From an uncultured Catenibacterium sp. (GTDB lineage Bacteria > Bacillota_I > Bacilli_A > Erysipelotrichales > Coprobacillaceae), in NCBI RefSeq assembly GCF_900540665.1, contig NZ_UQGV01000028.1, positions 1 to 23,014 on the forward strand: a stretch of DNA of 23,014 nucleotides, written 5' to 3'. Each line of letters starts with the position of its first letter. Position 1 is the first letter of the stretch. A model generated the notes under the pieces. The model was not told the origin of the DNA. It saw only the letters and a program-made list of their open reading frames with translations, and made no database searches. Shown here piece after piece: positions 21,471 to 23,014 of this stretch. Both the position numbers and the translations under genes were made by a program.

Positions 21471-22422
21471 GTATATACAGGACTGGATTGATGTCATTGA
21501 ATATATGAATAATGATAATACATACAAGTTAGCCTGGGGCCGTGCTATTCTTGAGAATGTTTATACACTTAATCACATTGAAGAAAATAATATAATTACT
21601 TTTGATGCAATAGCTCATAAGATGGTGAAGTATTACTGGAATCAGACATTCTTCTTTAATCTAAGACAAGGATCAAACATTAAAAAGAAACCTGTCATTG
21701 TTCAACAGGTTGATTTACTTATTGATAAGTATAAAGAATTAACAAGGTCTTCTATTCCTATCTGGTTTGATAAAGCTGAAGAAAAACTTACTAAAGAACA
21801 AGACTTCTATAAGAGTGTATTGAAGAAGTGTGCAAGAAAGTTAAAAGATGATGTATCCTGGCGTTTTATGAATGTACATAAGGAAACAAAGGATCTTTAT
21901 GTTCTTAACAAGGATTATCTCTACATATCAATCAATAAAGAACAGGTACTCTTACTAAAAGAATATGGATTTGTCCTATCACAATTACTCAATTACAAAT
22001 GGGCACAGTTACTAGAGAAGTTTAATAATGCCCCACGTATTACTTCTAAAGTAAAAGGTATCTCTGATAATCAAATTAGAAGAAATAATCTCACTAAATA
22101 TAAAAATATCTTACTTGAAAATATGAATAAACCAATTGATTTCTATATAGGAGAAGAATTAAAACCTGATGATATCAGTGTTGATCATGTGATTCCTTGG
22201 TCATTTATGTATAGTGATGATATCTAGAATCTTGTTTTAACTTCTAAGAGTCATAATTCTTCTAAGTCCAATCATATTCCTAGTAAAGAAGTCATTGAAC
22301 AACTAAATCAAAGAAACAAAGCTCTTATTGAAACTATCAATAATAGTAAATACAAGGAAGAACTCAATATTGCGATTATGAACAACTATGTAGATAAGTT
22401 CTATCTTTCAATGAAACTATAA
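21463..22422 (+). pseudogene. HNH endonuclease gene interrupted by an in-frame TAG
   Basis: The frame runs 254 codons to TAG at 22225-22227 and then stays open to TAA at 22420-22422 (319 residues in total if the TAG is read). The HNH core straddles the stop: DISVDHVIPWSFMYSDDI before, and NLVLTSKSHNSSKSNHIPSK after. In this HNH type a Trp is expected between DDI and NLVL, so TAG fits a single G-to-A change of TGG. The truncated product would lose the second half of the beta-beta-alpha metal fold and should be inactive. The N-terminal 200 residues are helical, of unknown function. It is coupled to the MazG-like gene. A sequencing error or readthrough cannot be excluded. Confidence 0.8.
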
Positions 22423-22518
22423 TTTTTTCTAGTTTTTTGAATTCTATTGAATTTAGTTATAGAGTTTTCTACAATAATCATAGAGGAACTTAATTAATAT
22501 TAAGCACACTCCTTAAAT

Positions 22519-22558
22519 AAAAAAGCCTATTGAGATGCTCATCTCGCCAGGCTTTTTT
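22519..22558. terminator. bidirectional terminator after the HNH gene
   Basis: Arms AAAAAAGCCT and AGGCTTTTTT pair over 10 bp, enclosing a smaller stem GAGATG-CTC-ATCTC. A- and T-runs on both sides allow termination from either strand. The rest of 22423-22704 is AT-rich and holds no supported gene apart from the doubtful small ORF at 22596. Confidence 0.88.
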
Positions 22559-22595
22559 AGTTTGTATAAAATAATATTTATAAGGGGTTTTATTT

Positions 22596-22676
22596 TTAGA
22601 TTTTTATTTGTTTTTTTATATTCAATTGCATTGATATCAGGAATTTATTAGTATACTTATAGAATGTTTTTTTCAT
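22596..22676 (-). CDS. possible 26-residue peptide or truncated gene start
   Basis: A short frame, MKKTFYKYTNKFLI then SMQLNIKKQIKI, starts 28 bp after the XRE gene stop with AAAGGA seven bases before its ATG. Basic with a weakly hydrophobic middle. It could be the remnant of a membrane-protein gene that once followed the regulator, or chance in AT-rich DNA. No family is recognised. Confidence 0.25.
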   Translation of the reverse strand: MKKTFYKYTNKFLISMQLNIKKQIKI

Positions 22677-22698
22677 AATATATTTTCCTTTTTGTCTG

Positions 22699-22721
22699 GC
22701 CTGTCTATTCATTAGACAGGC
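22699..22721 (+). terminator. hairpin at the XRE gene stop
   Basis: Arms GCCTGTCTA and TAGACAGGC pair perfectly over 9 bp with a 5-nt loop and include the stop codon of the XRE gene. The T-rich TCTTTTCTT follows only on the plus strand, so termination would be best for plus-strand transcripts. Confidence 0.5.
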
Positions 22722-22935
22722 TCTTTTCTTGAATACATTTAAGCAGGTCTTCGGGTGTGACCTTATATAATCTTGACAAAGCAATAAGGTTGGTTGTATT
22801 GGGATCACTTGTTCCGTTCTCCCATTTAGAAACAGCTTGTCTACTTACACCTAATGTTTCTGCAACAAACTCTTGAGTCATCTTACAACGGAGACGGTTT
22901 TCTTTAAGAGATTCTCCTAAAGATTTCGCATTCAC
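22705..22935 (-). CDS. small XRE-family helix-turn-helix regulator
   Basis: A 76-residue protein consisting of a single Cro/CI-type helix-turn-helix domain: LGESLKENRLRCKMTQEFVA, then ETLGVSRQAVSKWENGTSDP, and LIALSRLYKVTPEDLL. It should bind DNA as a dimer. I propose the GTG at 22935 as start, with a weak GAAGAG six bases upstream. The frame is open beyond it to the window edge (hydrophobic residues such as LAFTYIFILSF), so a longer protein with an N-terminal membrane segment cannot be excluded. Its target is not in view. Confidence 0.7.
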   Translation of the reverse strand: MNAKSLGESLKENRLRCKMTQEFVAETLGVSRQAVSKWENGTSDPNTTNLIALSRLYKVTPEDLLKCIQEKSLSNE

Positions 22936-23014
22936 TTTTTTCTCTTCTCGTACATCTTTTGCAAAGGATAAAATAAAAATGTAGGTAAAAGCCAATATAA
23001 GAATGTTGGAAAAC

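Overview
The window is low-GC, Bacillota-type DNA with strong purine-rich ribosome binding sites. The protein styles (Lac-family PTS IIC, MurQ/MurR, a compact type III-A Csm operon) suggest a gut Erysipelotrichia/Coprobacillaceae-like bacterium. That assignment is an inference, because no rRNA or other marker gene is present.

Left part (about 1-6470, all genes on the minus strand): an amino-sugar/cell-wall recycling locus. A MurR/RpiR-type regulator (3731-4567) precedes an operon of murQ, a small membrane protein, a PTS IIC permease and a BadF/BadG-type amino-sugar kinase. A sigma-A-like promoter with two perfect inverted repeats lies before murQ. Upstream of murR are two decayed extra copies of the murR promoter plus 5' coding region (about 5603-5860 and 6485-6762). 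One precedes a rhomboid remnant and a lipoprotein gene. The other precedes an RpiB/LacA/LacB-type isomerase gene.

Centre (about 6760-19500): a complete type III-A CRISPR-Cas locus. One minus-strand operon reads cas6-cas10/csm1-csm2-csm3-csm4-csm5-cas1-cas2-csm6, with an extended -10 promoter before cas6. It is flanked by two arrays with the same 35-bp repeat: array 1 (6761-8069, 18 repeats including two degenerate ones) and array 2 (17597-19315, 24 repeats including one degenerate). On the minus strand the repeat ends in ACGGAAAC, a typical type III 5' crRNA tag. Both arrays therefore read leftwards, with leaders on their right. The two leaders are about 200-bp near-duplicates that include a terminator and the last codons of csm6. 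Cas6 should cut the transcripts, the Cas10-Csm complex should bind complementary RNA and make cyclic oligoadenylate, and Csm6 (CARF-HEPN) should respond as an RNase. Most spacers read as plausible coding sense on the displayed strand, so their crRNAs would be antisense to mRNA. Several cover start codons, one a helicase Walker A motif and one a promoter. Two spacers, one in each array, overlap by 22 nt.

Right part (about 19500-23014): a MerR-type regulator with a textbook 19-bp-spaced promoter/palindrome drives an unrecognised protein with an amphipathic helical N-terminus (minus strand). Divergently (plus strand) lie a MazG-like pyrophosphohydrolase and an overlapping HNH endonuclease gene broken by one in-frame TAG where a Trp codon would be expected. 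A bidirectional terminator and a small XRE-type regulator close the window.

The most unusual observations are the triplicated murR 5' module with CRISPR-repeat-like hairpins, the duplicated leaders carrying a csm6 tail, the overlapping spacers in two arrays, and the coding-sense bias of the spacers.
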